Positions 51,067-61,758 are shown, numbered from the stretch's first letter. The stretch is 64,000 nucleotides of DNA from Pseudomonadota bacterium (GCA_018362935.1 JAHALQ010000006.1:1-64000); one strand, 5' to 3'. Notes: generated from the letters alone by a model not told the origin. Translations and numbers: made by a program.

Positions 51067-51544
51067 AGAATGGGATATCGTCATCCAAATCCGCTGCAGG
51101 AGCAGCCGCTGCGCCGCCGGCCGGTGCAGAATCCCAGCCGGAAGATGACGAAGTCGAAAAGACATCGTTGCCGCCGGCCGGAACGCCGTCGCCTTTGGCG
51201 TCAAGCAGAACCAGCGCACCGCTGAAGTTTTGCAGAACAACTTCGGTCGTATATCTTTCCTGCCCGCTGTTATCTTCCCATTTACGGGTTTGCAGCTGGC
51301 CTTCCAGATAAACTTTGGAACCTTTGCGCAGATAACGCTCGGCAATATCCGCCAGCTGCGGATTGAAGATAACCACGCGGTGCCATTCGGTGCGGTCTTT
51401 GCGTTCTCCCGAAAGTTTGTCTTTCCATGTGTCAGACGTCGCGACATTCAGATTGACAATCTTACCGCCGCTCTGCGTATTGCTGACTTTCGGATCAGCT
51501 CCCAGATTTCCGACCAAAATAACTTTATTAATGCTTCCAGCCAT
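51065..51544 (-). CDS. ssb: Single-stranded DNA-binding protein
   Basis: 159 aa. OB-fold N-terminal domain (MAGSINKVILVGNLGADPKV, TEWHRVVIFN, KGSKVYLEGQLQTRKW) and a flexible Gly/Ala/Pro tail ending in the acidic tip DLDDDIPF that recruits partner proteins. It covers single-stranded DNA during replication and repair. uvrA is about 1.3 kb away on the other strand, with one unrelated gene between. Copy D of the GTAC-hairpin element follows the stop codon. Confidence 0.97.
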   Translation of the reverse strand: MAGSINKVILVGNLGADPKVSNTQSGGKIVNLNVATSDTWKDKLSGERKDRTEWHRVVIFNPQLADIAERYLRKGSKVYLEGQLQTRKWEDNSGQERYTTEVVLQNFSGALVLLDAKGDGVPAGGNDVFSTSSSSGWDSAPAGGAAAAPAADLDDDIPF

Positions 51545-51616
51545 TTTTCATTTACCTTATGCTATCGTTAAAACTTTTTTCAATATACATTTATATTTTT
51601 CAGATTAAAACCAAAA

Positions 51617-52729
51617 TCAATAAACCTGTGTATATTCTCCGCCGCGGAAGCCATACACGCCGTAAGGAGCCGGTTTGTCCGGATTTCCCTTTTCAAACTT
51701 CACGTTTCCCCACGGCAGGCTGATTTTTCCGGCTGATGCAGCCGCGGCAACCGCCTTGTAATTAAACGACTTGCCTGCCGCAACCAGATTTTTCCACAGA
51801 TTAACGCTCAGATAGCCGTAAACGCCCAGCCCGCGCGGTTCGCGCCCTTGCAGCCGCAGGTGCACCAGCGTTTCGGCAAACTGCGGGTTGTCTTTGAGAT
51901 TTTCCAATGCCAGAAAATGAAGGCCGTCTTGCCCGGCATCGACAATATCGGTGTAATTTTCGCGCAAGCCGTAACGGTCGGTAAAAACGGGCGTGCCGTT
52001 TCTCATCTCGCCGATTTCCCGCGTCAGTTTGGCTGTTTCCTTGGAATCGCCCAAAATATAGACGACTTGGTTGTTGAGCAAAATCTCGCGCGCCATTTGC
52101 GTATAATCTTTGCCGTAATTGGCAAAGTTATAGCTTGTCAGCCGGTTTGACAAACCCTGATCGGCAAACCTTTTTTGGACGGCTGCGGCAATTTCTACGG
52201 CAAACCGCAAGCGGCCGTCATAAACGAGCGCGGTATTCCGATTAAGAAATTTAAGCTTGTAATAGTCAAAAAATTCATTGGCCTGCTCTGTGCTGCATCC
52301 CGATAATTTCAAAAGCCCGTCCTGAAGCACGGCCGATTTCTCGCCGTCTAGCGGCAACGGGATAATCTGCATGATTTGCGCCTGCGCATAAATTTCCGCC
52401 ACTTTTGCAAACTGGTTGTGGCAATACGGCCCGATAACAAGATTCATCTTGTCTTCGGCCGATGTATTAACCGCCATCATCTGCGCCATCGACACATTAA
52501 AACGATCGTCGCACTGGTCGTCTACCTCAATCAGGTTAATTTTCTGCCCCAGCAGCCCGCCCTGGGCATTGATTTCGGATACGGCCGTGCGCACGCCGTC
52601 CGTCAAATCGCGGGCGGCGTCGCTGAAATCCCCGCTTTTCGGAGCAATCACGGCAATATTAACTGCGGCTTCCGTTGTTTTGGCAAAACACAATCCCAAA
52701 ACCAGCGCAATTACAATTTTTTTAATCAT
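51617..52729 (-). CDS. Periplasmic ligand-binding protein, LivJ/Peripla_BP_6 type
   Basis: 370 aa from ATG 52729 (a TTG at 52738 is in frame). Signal peptide (MIKKIVIALVLGLCFAKTTEA), then a type I periplasmic binding fold: IAVIAPKSGDFSDAARDL, GVRTAVSEINAQGGLLGQKI, LVIGPYCHNQFAKVAEIYA. These bind amino acids or similar ligands for LIV-type ABC transporters, but no permease or ATPase genes are adjacent, so it may act with a distant transporter or as a sensor. No ribosome binding site is seen. Confidence 0.82.
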   Translation of the reverse strand: MIKKIVIALVLGLCFAKTTEAAVNIAVIAPKSGDFSDAARDLTDGVRTAVSEINAQGGLLGQKINLIEVDDQCDDRFNVSMAQMMAVNTSAEDKMNLVIGPYCHNQFAKVAEIYAQAQIMQIIPLPLDGEKSAVLQDGLLKLSGCSTEQANEFFDYYKLKFLNRNTALVYDGRLRFAVEIAAAVQKRFADQGLSNRLTSYNFANYGKDYTQMAREILLNNQVVYILGDSKETAKLTREIGEMRNGTPVFTDRYGLRENYTDIVDAGQDGLHFLALENLKDNPQFAETLVHLRLQGREPRGLGVYGYLSVNLWKNLVAAGKSFNYKAVAAAASAGKISLPWGNVKFEKGNPDKPAPYGVYGFRGGEYTQVY

Positions 52730-52884
52730 AAAAAACAATACAGTCGTTAAAGATTAGGCGCATACTATCACTCCTTTTTGATTTTGCAAGTTTTTTATTG
52801 AAACAGCCCGTTGATTATACCCGTTTTTGTTATTGCTATTCACAACAAAATCAGCTATATTGGGCGGCCGAGGAGAAAGAACAA

Positions 52885-55695
52885 ATGAGCAACGATTATA
52901 TCGAAATTAAGGGTGCGCGCGAACATAACCTCAAGAATGTCAGCATCAGCATTCCCAAAAACAAGCTGACCGTCATCACCGGGCTTTCCGGCTCGGGCAA
53001 ATCTTCGCTTGCCTTTGATACGATTTATGCCGAAGGCCAGCGCCGCTATGTCGAAAGCCTGTCTTCTTATGCCCGCCAGTTCCTCGATTTGATGAAAAAA
53101 CCGGACGTCGACTCGCTTGAAGGCTTGTCGCCGGCCATTTCTATCGAACAAAAGACGACCTCGCACAATCCGCGCTCGACTGTCGGCACCGTCACCGAAA
53201 TTTATGACTACATGCGCCTGCTCTGGGCCCGCGCCGGCACACCCTACTCTCCCGCTACCGGGCTGCCGATTGAATCGCAGACCGTTTCGCAAATGGTCGA
53301 CCGCATGCTCGAAATGCCCGAAGGCACCAAACTCCTGCTGCTGGCACCGATTGCCCGCGGCAAAAAAGGCGAATTCAGAAAGGAAATAGAAAGCCTGCAA
53401 AAGCGCGGCTACCAGCGCTTAAAAATCGACGGTCAGATTTATGATATTGAAGAAGCCCCCGAACTCAACAAAAACCAAAAACATGACATTGAAGTCGTGA
53501 TTGACCGCGTCGTCATCAAGGAAGGCTTGGCCGAACGCCTCGCCCAATCCGCCGAAACCGCGCTTGGTTTAAGCGAAGGCCTGCTGTTTGCCGAAAACGC
53601 TTCCACCGGCGAACGCACCACTTTTTCTTCCAAATTTGCCTGTCCGGTTTCCGGTTTTACGATTGAAGAAATCGAACCCCGCCTGTTTTCGTTTAACAAT
53701 CCTTTCGGCGCCTGTCCGCATTGCGACGGCATCGGCGCCAAACTCTATATGGATCCGCTTTTGGTCGTGCCCAATCCCAACCTCTCAATCGCCAAAGGCG
53801 CAATTGCCCCGTGGTACAACCGCCGCCACGGATTTTATACCGATACGCTGGCCTCTCTGTGCCGCCATCTGCGCATTTCGGAGGACACGCCGTGGAAAGA
53901 TTTGCCCGAACATGCCAAAGACTTTATTCTTTACGGCTCCAAAGGCGAAGCCGTGCCGATGCGCTTTTCGCACTTTCAGACGTACAAGTCGTTTGAAGGC
54001 GTTATTCCCAATATGGAACGCCGCTTTCTGGAAACGGAATCCATGGCTTCGCGCGAAGAACTGGCGCGTTACCAATCGGCCGCCCCCTGCGAAGTCTGCG
54101 GCGGCAAACGTCTCAAGCCCGAAGCTCTGGCTGTTAAAATCGGCGGGCTCGATATTATAGAGGCTTCCGAATTGTCCATCAAAAAAGCATTGGTCTGGTT
54201 CCGCGGCATCGGACCGACCCTTTCGCCCAAAAAACAGGAAATCGCAGCCAAAATTCTCAAAGAAATCATCGAGCGTCTCAACTTTCTCAATAACGTGGGG
54301 CTGGACTACCTCAACTTGTCACGCCAGTCCGGCACATTGTCCGGCGGCGAAGCCCAGCGCATCCGCCTGGCCTCGCAAATCGGCTCGGGATTAACCGGCG
54401 TGCTCTATGTTCTGGACGAACCGTCCATCGGCCTGCATCAGCGTGACAACGACCGCCTGCTCGAAACCTTGAACCGCCTGCGCGACATCGGCAACACCGT
54501 TATTGTCGTCGAGCATGACGAAGACGCCATCCGTGCCGCCGACTATCTGGTCGACATGGGTCCCGGCGCCGGCAGCCAGGGCGGCGAAGTAGTTGCCAAA
54601 GGCGCGCCGGAAGAAGTGTTCAAAAACAAAAACAGCCTTACCGCCCAATACCTCAACGGCGACAAAACAATTGCCGTTCCGGCGCAGCGCCGCAAAGGAA
54701 CCGGCAAATTTATCGGCATAAAAGGCGCCAAAACCAACAACCTTAAAAACGTCGATGTCAAAATTCCGCTCGGCACTTTCACTTGCGTCACCGGCGTATC
54801 CGGCGGCGGCAAATCTTCGCTGATACTGGAAACCTTATGCAAGGCGCTTAACAAAGAGATTAACGGTTCGCGCGAACCGGCAGGCATTTATGACAAACTC
54901 GTCGGCGCCGAAAATATTGATAAGATTATTAATATCGACCAATCGCCGATCGGCCGTACCCCGCGTTCCAACCCAGCGACTTACACCGGATTGTTCGACC
55001 ATATCCGCAACTGGTTTGCCGGGCTGCCCGAAGCCAAAGCCCGCGGTTATTCTGCCGGACGCTTCTCCTTTAACGTCCCCGGCGGCCGCTGCGAGGCCTG
55101 CAAAGGCGACGGCGTCATGAAAATCGAAATGAATTTTATGGCCGACGTATACGTCGAATGCGACGTCTGCAAGGGCAAACGTTTCAACCGCGAAACGCTG
55201 GAAGTGCGTTACAAGGACAAATCCATTGCCGATGTGCTGGATATGACCGTGGACGAAGCCTTTGACTTCTTCAATGCCATTCCCTCAATCAAAAACCGCC
55301 TGGATTTGCTGCGCAAGGTCGGCCTCGGCTATATCAAGCTCGGCCAGCCCGCGACGACACTTTCCGGCGGCGAGGCGCAGCGCGTCAAGCTGTCCAAAGA
55401 ACTGTCAAAGCGCGCCACCGGCAAAACGCTCTATATTCTTGACGAACCGACCACCGGCCTGCATTTCGAAGACATCAACAAACTGCTAAAAGTATTGCAG
55501 ACGCTGGTTGATCAGGGAAATTCGATTATTGTCATCGAACACAACCTGGATGTGATAAAAGTTGCCGACTATATTATTGACCTAGGCCCCGAAGGCGGTG
55601 ACGGCGGCGGCAAAATCATTGCTCAGGGCACGCCTGAAGAAGTTGCCAAGTCAGAAATCAGCTACACCGCCAAATACCTCAAAAACAAAATCTAG
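52885..55695 (+). CDS. uvrA: UvrABC system protein A
   Basis: 936 aa. Damage-recognition ATPase of nucleotide excision repair. Two ABC modules: Walker A GLSGSGKS (33-40) and GVSGGGKS in the second half; signature motifs LSGGEAQRI and LSGGEAQRV; zinc modules [10 protein letters not shown] / CEVCGGKR and [10 protein letters not shown] / [12 protein letters not shown] 52885 has GAGGAG upstream; an in-frame TTG at 52798 is less likely. No LexA box of the recA type is visible before it. It overlaps the convergent orphan gene by 4 bp. Confidence 0.97.
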   Translation: MSNDYIEIKGAREHNLKNVSISIPKNKLTVITGLSGSGKSSLAFDTIYAEGQRRYVESLSSYARQFLDLMKKPDVDSLEGLSPAISIEQKTTSHNPRSTVGTVTEIYDYMRLLWARAGTPYSPATGLPIESQTVSQMVDRMLEMPEGTKLLLLAPIARGKKGEFRKEIESLQKRGYQRLKIDGQIYDIEEAPELNKNQKHDIEVVIDRVVIKEGLAERLAQSAETALGLSEGLLFAENASTGERTTFSSKFACPVSGFTIEEIEPRLFSFNNPFGACPHCDGIGAKLYMDPLLVVPNPNLSIAKGAIAPWYNRRHGFYTDTLASLCRHLRISEDTPWKDLPEHAKDFILYGSKGEAVPMRFSHFQTYKSFEGVIPNMERRFLETESMASREELARYQSAAPCEVCGGKRLKPEALAVKIGGLDIIEASELSIKKALVWFRGIGPTLSPKKQEIAAKILKEIIERLNFLNNVGLDYLNLSRQSGTLSGGEAQRIRLASQIGSGLTGVLYVLDEPSIGLHQRDNDRLLETLNRLRDIGNTVIVVEHDEDAIRAADYLVDMGPGAGSQGGEVVAKGAPEEVFKNKNSLTAQYLNGDKTIAVPAQRRKGTGKFIGIKGAKTNNLKNVDVKIPLGTFTCVTGVSGGGKSSLILETLCKALNKEINGSREPAGIYDKLVGAENIDKIINIDQSPIGRTPRSNPATYTGLFDHIRNWFAGLPEAKARGYSAGRFSFNVPGGRCEACKGDGVMKIEMNFMADVYVECDVCKGKRFNRETLEVRYKDKSIADVLDMTVDEAFDFFNAIPSIKNRLDLLRKVGLGYIKLGQPATTLSGGEAQRVKLSKELSKRATGKTLYILDEPTTGLHFEDINKLLKVLQTLVDQGNSIIVIEHNLDVIKVADYIIDLGPEGGDGGGKIIAQGTPEEVAKSEISYTAKYLKNKI

Positions 55696-57083
55696 CGGGT
55701 ACGCGGTTTTCGGTTCTTCGGTTGTGCGGTATAGGCGGACATAACGGCTTTTCCCGTTGCAGACATAACTTTGTCGCCGTTGCTTTTCAGCACATTGCAC
55801 AAGGTTTGGACTTCACTCTTCCGATAAGGATGTTTGGTCACGATTTCGCTGAACATTTTTGTCATGCGCGCATGAAAATGCGGATTAAATTCTTCCGCTT
55901 CGGGATCGCTGCAGGAAAAAGAGCGGGCATAAGCATCCGCAACATTGAGCACCAGCTTCTTATCAATGCTTTTCAGTTCCTTCGGCGAAACATATTCGGC
56001 AAATAAACTTGACGCTGTGGCGCGTTGATTGCTCTGCTCAGCCTCACGTTCCAGCAAATTTCTCAGCATATCAATGCGGATAGAACCATTTTCACAATGA
56101 TACGAAGCATATTGGCACAGATATTGAGCGTAATTTTCCACCAGCTTAGGCGTAATTTCTTTTTCTTTTTGCAAATTAAGATTGATGACCGCAAACGGCT
56201 GCGCCAAAACACGCCTTTTTTCGGACAGTCCCCCGGCTGATTTAAATTTGTTCAGAACAATCGAAAGATAACTGTTCATATTGGTTGCAGGTTTCGCCTG
56301 ACCCTCAAAAAATGCCAGACAGTCTTCAGAAAACGTCACTTTCGATTTTTTCATCGCCGCCAGCATTTCCGCCTTGGCAGCGGCGTCAATCATTTTGACA
56401 TTGCCGTAAACGTCTGTATAACGCGTCTCGTCCAAAATCTGCCCGTTGCGCGCAACGTTTTCCAAAAAAGCCTGCGCCGACACGATTTTGTCCTTGCAGG
56501 TCGACTTTCGGGCTTGTTTTAACAACTCGTGAAACAATTTGACCGTCTGCATGCGTTCGTATTCAATATCTTCGGGGATTTCACCGAAATTATAGTCGCC
56601 GAGCTGTTTATAAACGCTGCGATATTCATCGGCGCTGTATTTGTATTCGAGATAATCCAGCGCGTTTATCTTGTCTTTGGCCGACAAATCCAAATGCAGC
56701 ATACTTAGAATGTACATCATGTTTTTCTGAAAACGACGCTCTTTGCGATAGGTTTCAGGTCTTTTTTTTGTATTTTGAATTGTATTGTTGCGCATGTCGG
56801 GATGAGCGGCTTTGATAAAACGCCACAACACCGCGCCGCAGGCTTTTTTGCGGTCAGGCGCCGATTTGACAAACTCAACCAGCCCCCGGGCAATGCCTTC
56901 ATTGACTGAAATGTATTCTTCCGGCACAACCGGCGGCAGCCCCATTTCTTTTAACTGGCGCTGCAAACCGTATCCGTAACGGGAAAATTCTTCCCACAGA
57001 ATATCTTGATCGGAAAAAGTCTTGGCATAGTGCATTAATATATGCAGCCACTGGTTATAAAGCTCGGAAGTCTGTGTCGGCAT
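55692..57083 (-). CDS. Orphan protein, 463 aa
   Basis: Not recognised. A soluble, basic, probably all-helical protein ([60 protein letters not shown]), ending in a basic tail (PKNRKPRTR). GAGG precedes ATG 57083 and a TATAAT promoter is visible, so it is expressed. The style (helical, no domain, lineage-restricted look) is shared with the 635-aa and 589-aa orphans, without visible sequence similarity. Confidence 0.75.
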   Translation of the reverse strand: MPTQTSELYNQWLHILMHYAKTFSDQDILWEEFSRYGYGLQRQLKEMGLPPVVPEEYISVNEGIARGLVEFVKSAPDRKKACGAVLWRFIKAAHPDMRNNTIQNTKKRPETYRKERRFQKNMMYILSMLHLDLSAKDKINALDYLEYKYSADEYRSVYKQLGDYNFGEIPEDIEYERMQTVKLFHELLKQARKSTCKDKIVSAQAFLENVARNGQILDETRYTDVYGNVKMIDAAAKAEMLAAMKKSKVTFSEDCLAFFEGQAKPATNMNSYLSIVLNKFKSAGGLSEKRRVLAQPFAVINLNLQKEKEITPKLVENYAQYLCQYASYHCENGSIRIDMLRNLLEREAEQSNQRATASSLFAEYVSPKELKSIDKKLVLNVADAYARSFSCSDPEAEEFNPHFHARMTKMFSEIVTKHPYRKSEVQTLCNVLKSNGDKVMSATGKAVMSAYTAQPKNRKPRTR

Positions 57084-57110
57084 TCTGACCTCTTTTGTCT
57101 AGTTTTTGTC

Positions 57111-57138
57111 ATTATACACGATTTCTGCTATAATGCAA
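57111..57138 (-). promoter_or_regulatory. Promoter of the 463-aa orphan gene
   Basis: Minus strand TTGCAT (57138-57133), 16-bp spacer, TATAAT (57116-57111). It overlaps a plus-strand promoter-like sequence TTGTCA-17-TATAAT (57106-57134). A TAGACAAAA word (57101-57093) lies just downstream, before the ribosome binding site. Confidence 0.7.
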
Positions 57139-57145
57139 CAAAAAA

Positions 57146-57174
57146 AGTCTTCGTAAAAAACGAAGACTTTTTCT
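57146..57174. terminator. Bidirectional terminator
   Basis: AAAAAGTCTTCGT-AAAAA-ACGAAGACTTTTT, located downstream of the FadL-like gene and directly behind the promoter of the 463-aa gene. Confidence 0.85.
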
Positions 57175-57217
57175 GCCAAATTCCAAAATCTGCATTTGCA
57201 TGAAGATAAATTATCTG

Positions 57218-57270
57218 TCATTCAGGACGTCGGCGCCGAAGCACGAGGATAGCGCCTTCCCGCTGAATGA
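57218..57270. repeat. Hairpin after the FadL-like gene
   Basis: TCATTCAG ... CTGAATGA with inner GGCGC / GCGCC. It lies in the 3' region of the FadL-like gene, about 35 bp after its stop, before the terminator. Confidence 0.5.
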
Positions 57271-57304
57271 ACATCCGTCTTATCCTCAGACAAACTCCAA
57301 TCCG

Positions 57305-58555
57305 TTAGAATTTGTAATTCAAAGACAACCCGAACAGTTTAACCGAGTTGTTGTATTCCGCATGAACCCCGCGCTGCATTCCGCCACTATCCGGCAAATC
57401 GACAGAGCCGTCTTTTGCTTGAATAACAGTGTAGGCAACATCAAACGTCAGGTTCTCGCTGTACTGATAATTCAGACCGGCAGAATACCAGAAACGATCG
57501 GTATCCGGAATACGCGGCGTACGGTCGGCTTTCTTAACGGCTGTCTGGTCATAGGCCACGCCCAGACGCAGTTTCCACTGGTTGTCAATCTGATAGCTGG
57601 CACCCAGCGCAAAGAAATCTGTGTCGCGCCAGTTTTCACGTGTCGAGCTGATTAAGCCGCCGCCCATAGGATTAGTCGTGCTGGTATGGTAATCGTCTCC
57701 CATAATGTCGAGGCTCTCAAAAGAACTCCAGAACACGCGCTGCCATTCGGCCATGACCGCCCATTTTTCATTAATTTGGTGATAAGCGCCCAAAGACAGC
57801 ATCGCCGGCGTATCCAATTTGGCTGAAATATCCTGATTCAGGAACGGCAGTGGCTGCGAGGCGGAAATATCGCCTTTAAGTTTATGGTTAATTTCACTGC
57901 GGTAGTTAACGCCGAAACGGGTGTTCTCATCCATTTCATACAAAGCGCTCAACTGATAGCCGACATCAACTGTATCGCCTTTAAGCGCCGTATCGACAGC
58001 ACCTCTCATTGCAGTGTTGGTCAGACGAGCCTTAACATACTGAATTGGCAGACCGGCACCGACCGACAACTTGTCGGTAAGTTTATAGGCTGCCATCGGA
58101 GTCGTCGTTGCCGTAATAACCTTTGAGGTAATACCGTGATCACCGCCGGCCCATTCCTGGTCATATTTGGTGATCATGCCGAAAGGAACGTTCAAAGCGA
58201 CGCCGACAGTCAGTTTGTCGTCAACCTGATGCGAAATTGTGCCGTTCGGAGCCCAGGCCGCATGAACGATATTATTAATGTCCTGTCCGCGGTTTCCGGA
58301 AGCGTCTTCGATATTTCCCGCTTCGGCGCGCGGCACGATGTAAGTCGCGCCCAGATTCATCTGGGTTCCTTTCTGACGGGTCAGCCCGGCAGCGTTGAAG
58401 TAGGCATAGGAGTTGTTTTCCGCGCCGGCAGTCGCACCGGCAAAAGCGTTACCCTGGGCGGCAGCGGACTGCTCTCTCAGGTGGAAGCCGGCAGCCATGG
58501 CGTTTCCGGCCAGCAGAATGGTTCCCAGCGCAGTATAGGTAAGAAGTTTTTTCAT
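57305..58555 (-). CDS. FadL-family outer membrane transport protein
   Basis: 416 aa from ATG 58555. Signal peptide (MKKLLTYTALGTILLAGNAMA) and the N-terminal FadL pattern AAGFHLREQSAAAQGNAFAGATAGAENNSYAYFNAAGLTR region, where the hatch lies. Many amphipathic strands follow, ending VKLFGLSLNYKF with a terminal Phe. FadL proteins take up long-chain fatty acids and other hydrophobic compounds through the outer membrane. The promoter upstream overlaps a palindrome next to a TetR gene, and an Aas-type gene is close, so the locus probably handles exogenous lipids. Confidence 0.88.
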   Translation of the reverse strand: MKKLLTYTALGTILLAGNAMAAGFHLREQSAAAQGNAFAGATAGAENNSYAYFNAAGLTRQKGTQMNLGATYIVPRAEAGNIEDASGNRGQDINNIVHAAWAPNGTISHQVDDKLTVGVALNVPFGMITKYDQEWAGGDHGITSKVITATTTPMAAYKLTDKLSVGAGLPIQYVKARLTNTAMRGAVDTALKGDTVDVGYQLSALYEMDENTRFGVNYRSEINHKLKGDISASQPLPFLNQDISAKLDTPAMLSLGAYHQINEKWAVMAEWQRVFWSSFESLDIMGDDYHTSTTNPMGGGLISSTRENWRDTDFFALGASYQIDNQWKLRLGVAYDQTAVKKADRTPRIPDTDRFWYSAGLNYQYSENLTFDVAYTVIQAKDGSVDLPDSGGMQRGVHAEYNNSVKLFGLSLNYKF

Positions 58556-58591
58556 AAAAAGTCTCATCTGTTGTTAGAATATACAACATGA

Positions 58592-58653
58592 CTGTTATCT
58601 GAATTTTTTTCATTTGTCAATCAATTGATTGATTTATTCCAATCGTCCGATTG
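58592..58653 (-). promoter_or_regulatory. FadL-gene promoter with two TetR-type palindromes
   Basis: Minus strand TTGACA (58620-58615), 17-bp spacer, TAACAG (58597-58592). The palindrome TCAATCAATTGATTGA (58617-58632) overlaps the -35 box, and a second, CAATCGTCCGATTG (58640-58653), lies just upstream. Both share the CAATC/GATTG half-site. Confidence 0.75.
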
Positions 58654-58659
58654 AATTAT

Positions 58660-59295
58660 CTATTTATGGCTGTCTATCAAAAAATCTATTTGATTGTACA
58701 TATAGTCCAAAAGCTTTTGTTTTTCCGGTTCGTCGTACGTTTTCCATTCCATAAAACGGCATATCGTATCCTTGCGCGAACTGAAAACAAACATCTGTGC
58801 AAAAAACGGAAACATATAAAGATAAGCGTCTTTAATCGCAATATTGCTGCCGCTGGCCAATTCCAGAAGATTGGCCATTTTTTTATAAAACGGAAGAATC
58901 AGCCCCTCGTAGAGAATGCTGAAATCTTCGGTCGGTTTCGAATATTCGCTCAAAAACACCGTTTTCATATCGCGGGAAAGTTTCTCACCGCATAACAGAT
59001 ACAAAAAAGCTTTGGTAAATTTTTTGAGCATATCCCGCGCTTCCGCGCTGTTGCGCCTGTTCATGACAGCTTCGTATTCCTGCGCCAGATCCTGCGTTTC
59101 AAGCTTTACCGCCTCGACGATATTTTCCAGCGCGGCCGCGTAAATGCCTTTTTTGCCTCCGAAATAATAAAGGATAGAAGATATGTTAATGCCAGCGCGG
59201 CTGGCAATGTCGCGGGTCGTTGCCCCCCAAAAGCCGTTTTTGGCAAATTCGCAGAATGCACTGTATAAAAGTTCGGTTTTTGAATCTTTTTTCAC
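58660..59295 (-). CDS. TetR family transcriptional regulator
   Basis: 211 aa. N-terminal helix-turn-helix domain (LLYSAFCEFAKNGFWGATTRDIASRAGINISSILYYF, about residues 9-45, then GGKKGIYAAAL) and a helical ligand domain resembling the CerR/DUF1956-type C-terminus (KTVFLSEYSKPTEDFSILYEG). The gene lies directly upstream of the FadL-like gene and divergent from the Aas-type gene. The palindromes at 58617-58653, over the FadL promoter, are its likely operators, which implies repression relieved by a fatty acid or acyl-CoA; the ligand is inferred. Confidence 0.88.
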   Translation of the reverse strand: MKKDSKTELLYSAFCEFAKNGFWGATTRDIASRAGINISSILYYFGGKKGIYAAALENIVEAVKLETQDLAQEYEAVMNRRNSAEARDMLKKFTKAFLYLLCGEKLSRDMKTVFLSEYSKPTEDFSILYEGLILPFYKKMANLLELASGSNIAIKDAYLYMFPFFAQMFVFSSRKDTICRFMEWKTYDEPEKQKLLDYMYNQIDFLIDSHK

Positions 59296-59518
59296 GTTTT
59301 TATCCCTGATTTCAAGTTTACTGTATTATGTAGCAATAATTTTCAAATGACAACAACAGATTTTATCCCCGCGGCAAAACGCCCAAAACTCTATATTTTT
59401 CAGAATATTACGCCATATTTTGAAGGCAGAAATGAACCTTGTGTATTTAAATCTTTACAAGCTGTTGATTTTCGGATTAAACATTTAAATTATGTTGTAA
59501 CTTCTCGGAGACTATATT

Positions 59519-61705
59519 TTGAGGAACTTTATCAGACTTTGTTTAAGAATTATTTTCAGATTTTTAAAGGTGAGATGCGACATTCGATTTGACGACAAAC
59601 ATTTGCCCAAAAAAGGCGTATATGTCTCCAACCACGTTTCATACCTTGACCCTCTCCTCCTTTTCGCCTATCTTCCCGGCGATCCCGTATTCGCCCTTAA
59701 CGGCCATCTATACCGCAACAAATGGATTCGCACGTTTATGAAAACGGCGGATATCATGCCCTTTAACCCGATTGAGCCGGGCGACATCAAAGAGCTGATA
59801 GCCAAAGTCGACAGCGGACGCCGCTGTGTCATCTTTGCCGAAGGCCGGATTACCGAAAACGGCGGTCTCATGAAAATTTACGAAGCTCCGGGACTGGTTG
59901 CCGATAAATCCAAAGCACCGATTATCCCGGTTTGGATCAGCGGCCCGCAATACGGTTATTTTTCCAAGACCAAAGGCAAACTGCCGCACCGTCCGCTGCC
60001 CAAAATCCGCATCACCGTCAAAGCGCCCGTCAGTTTCAAATTAAAAGACGATTTGCGCCGCCAGCGCGACCACATCAGCAACGAAGTCTACATGCTGATG
60101 CGCGACATGTGCTTTGAAGCTTCTTATAACGATAATATTTCTCTCTTCGGACAACTGATGAAAACCGCCAAAGTCCATTCCAAAAAAGGCCTGCTGCGCC
60201 GCCCGCGCTTTGTCGAAGACATCAACCGCGTCCCGAATTCCTACAAAGACATTATCATTAAGTCTTTTGTTCTCGGAAAATATTTCAAACGCAAGACCGC
60301 GCCCGGCGAACACGTCGCTCTGCTGCTGCCAAACTCAATTGCCACTTTGTGCACATTCTTCGGCTTGTCGGCCTATGAACGCATCCCGGTCATGCTGAAC
60401 TTCTCGGTCGGTGCCGCCAATATGGTTTCCATGTGCAAAACCGCCGTTGTCAAAAAAGTTATTACCTCGCATTTATTCATCCGCAATGCCAAAATGGAAC
60501 CCGTGGTCGAAGAAATCAAAAAAGCCGGTTTTGAAGTTGTTTTCCTTGAAGACCTGCGCCACGAGATTGGCCTGTGGGACAAAATCAACGCCTTTTTGCG
60601 CTACAAAATCAAACGTGTTCCGCATAAGGAAGGCGGAAACAAAAAGGCCGTCATCCTGTTTACCTCCGGTTCTGAAGGCGCGCCCAAAGCCGTCGTCCTG
60701 AGCCATGCCAACATTCTTTCGAACATCAAGCAGATGTCAAGTATTGAAACCATCAATATTACCGACACCGTCTTTAACGCGCTGCCGATGTTCCACAGTT
60801 TCGGCCTGACCGTCGGCACTCTGTTCCCGATTCTTGAAGGTGCCAAGCTGTTTTTGTATCCCTCTCCGCTCCATTACCGCGTCATTTCTGAGATTGTTTA
60901 TGAAATCGGCGCCAGCGTTATGTTCGGAACGGACACATTCTTCCGCGGTTATGCCAAAATCGCCCACCCGATTGACTTCCACAACATCCGCTTTATGTTT
61001 GGCGGCGCCGAAGCAATCAAGCCTGACACCCGCAACATGTGGGTCGAACGTCAGGGCATCCGCGTTATGGAAGCTTACGGCGCAACCGAATGTTCTCCTG
61101 TTGTTACGGCCAATAACCGGATTTTCAACCGCTTTGGTTCAATCGGCAAACTGCTGCCTAAAGTCGAATACAAAATCGAACATGTAGACGGCATTGAAAC
61201 CGGCGGCGAGCTGGTCATCAAAGGCCCCAATATTATGATGGGCTACATCATGCCTGACAATCCGGGCGTTTTGGTTCCGCTCAAAGACGGCTGGTATCAT
61301 ACCGGCGACGTCGTTGACATTGACGAAATCGGCTTTGTTTATATCAAAGACCGTATCAAACGCTTTGCCAAAATCGGCGGCGAAATGGTTTCGCTCAATG
61401 CGGTCAGCGACATGATTGTCCGCGCTCATGAAGCAGATGGTCCGGAATTTATGTATGGCGTTGTCGCCGTCCCGCACGAAAGCAAAGGCGAACAGATTGT
61501 TCTCGTAACCAACAACCGCAAGGTTACGCAGGACACGCTGCACACCTTTATCCGTGTCAACGGCATGTCGGAACTTTACCTGCCGCGCGTCATTTTGTAT
61601 CATGATTCGTTGCCGGTATTTGCCACCGGCAAGGCAGATAACGTCACTTTGAAAAAACAGGTTATAGAGGAGCTTGGCCTCAATATTCCGTCTAAATCTT
61701 GCTGA
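59519..61705 (+). CDS. aas: Aas-type bifunctional acyltransferase / acyl-ACP synthetase
   Basis: 728 aa, the size of E. coli Aas. The N-terminal PlsC domain has the HX4D motif VSNHVSYLDPL (H39, D44) and FAEGRIT; the C-terminal AMP-binding synthetase domain has ILFTSGSEGAPKAVVLSH, the YGATECSPVV segment and GWYHTGDVVDIDE. Such enzymes re-acylate lysophospholipids, mainly lyso-PE, with free fatty acids activated by ATP. Here it would channel fatty acids taken up by the adjacent FadL-like protein. TTG 59519 is taken as start because GGAG lies 11 nt upstream and the PlsC domain begins at once; no ATG is suitably placed. A strong terminator follows. Confidence 0.88.
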   Translation: MRNFIRLCLRIIFRFLKVRCDIRFDDKHLPKKGVYVSNHVSYLDPLLLFAYLPGDPVFALNGHLYRNKWIRTFMKTADIMPFNPIEPGDIKELIAKVDSGRRCVIFAEGRITENGGLMKIYEAPGLVADKSKAPIIPVWISGPQYGYFSKTKGKLPHRPLPKIRITVKAPVSFKLKDDLRRQRDHISNEVYMLMRDMCFEASYNDNISLFGQLMKTAKVHSKKGLLRRPRFVEDINRVPNSYKDIIIKSFVLGKYFKRKTAPGEHVALLLPNSIATLCTFFGLSAYERIPVMLNFSVGAANMVSMCKTAVVKKVITSHLFIRNAKMEPVVEEIKKAGFEVVFLEDLRHEIGLWDKINAFLRYKIKRVPHKEGGNKKAVILFTSGSEGAPKAVVLSHANILSNIKQMSSIETINITDTVFNALPMFHSFGLTVGTLFPILEGAKLFLYPSPLHYRVISEIVYEIGASVMFGTDTFFRGYAKIAHPIDFHNIRFMFGGAEAIKPDTRNMWVERQGIRVMEAYGATECSPVVTANNRIFNRFGSIGKLLPKVEYKIEHVDGIETGGELVIKGPNIMMGYIMPDNPGVLVPLKDGWYHTGDVVDIDEIGFVYIKDRIKRFAKIGGEMVSLNAVSDMIVRAHEADGPEFMYGVVAVPHESKGEQIVLVTNNRKVTQDTLHTFIRVNGMSELYLPRVILYHDSLPVFATGKADNVTLKKQVIEELGLNIPSKSC

Positions 61706-61712
61706 CAAACCT

Positions 61713-61751
61713 CAAAAAAAGAGCCGGCTTTTCAGCCGGCTCTTTTTTATC
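61713..61751. terminator. Bidirectional terminator between aas and bamE
   Basis: AAAAAAGAGCCGGCT-TTTC-AGCCGGCTCTTTTTT. Confidence 0.93.
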
Positions 61752-61758
61752 TGAAAAA

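Noticed and set aside
59347..59592. Small plus-strand gene upstream of aas
   Set aside because: It overlaps the aas N-terminus in another frame, has no ribosome binding site and its translation resembles no protein.
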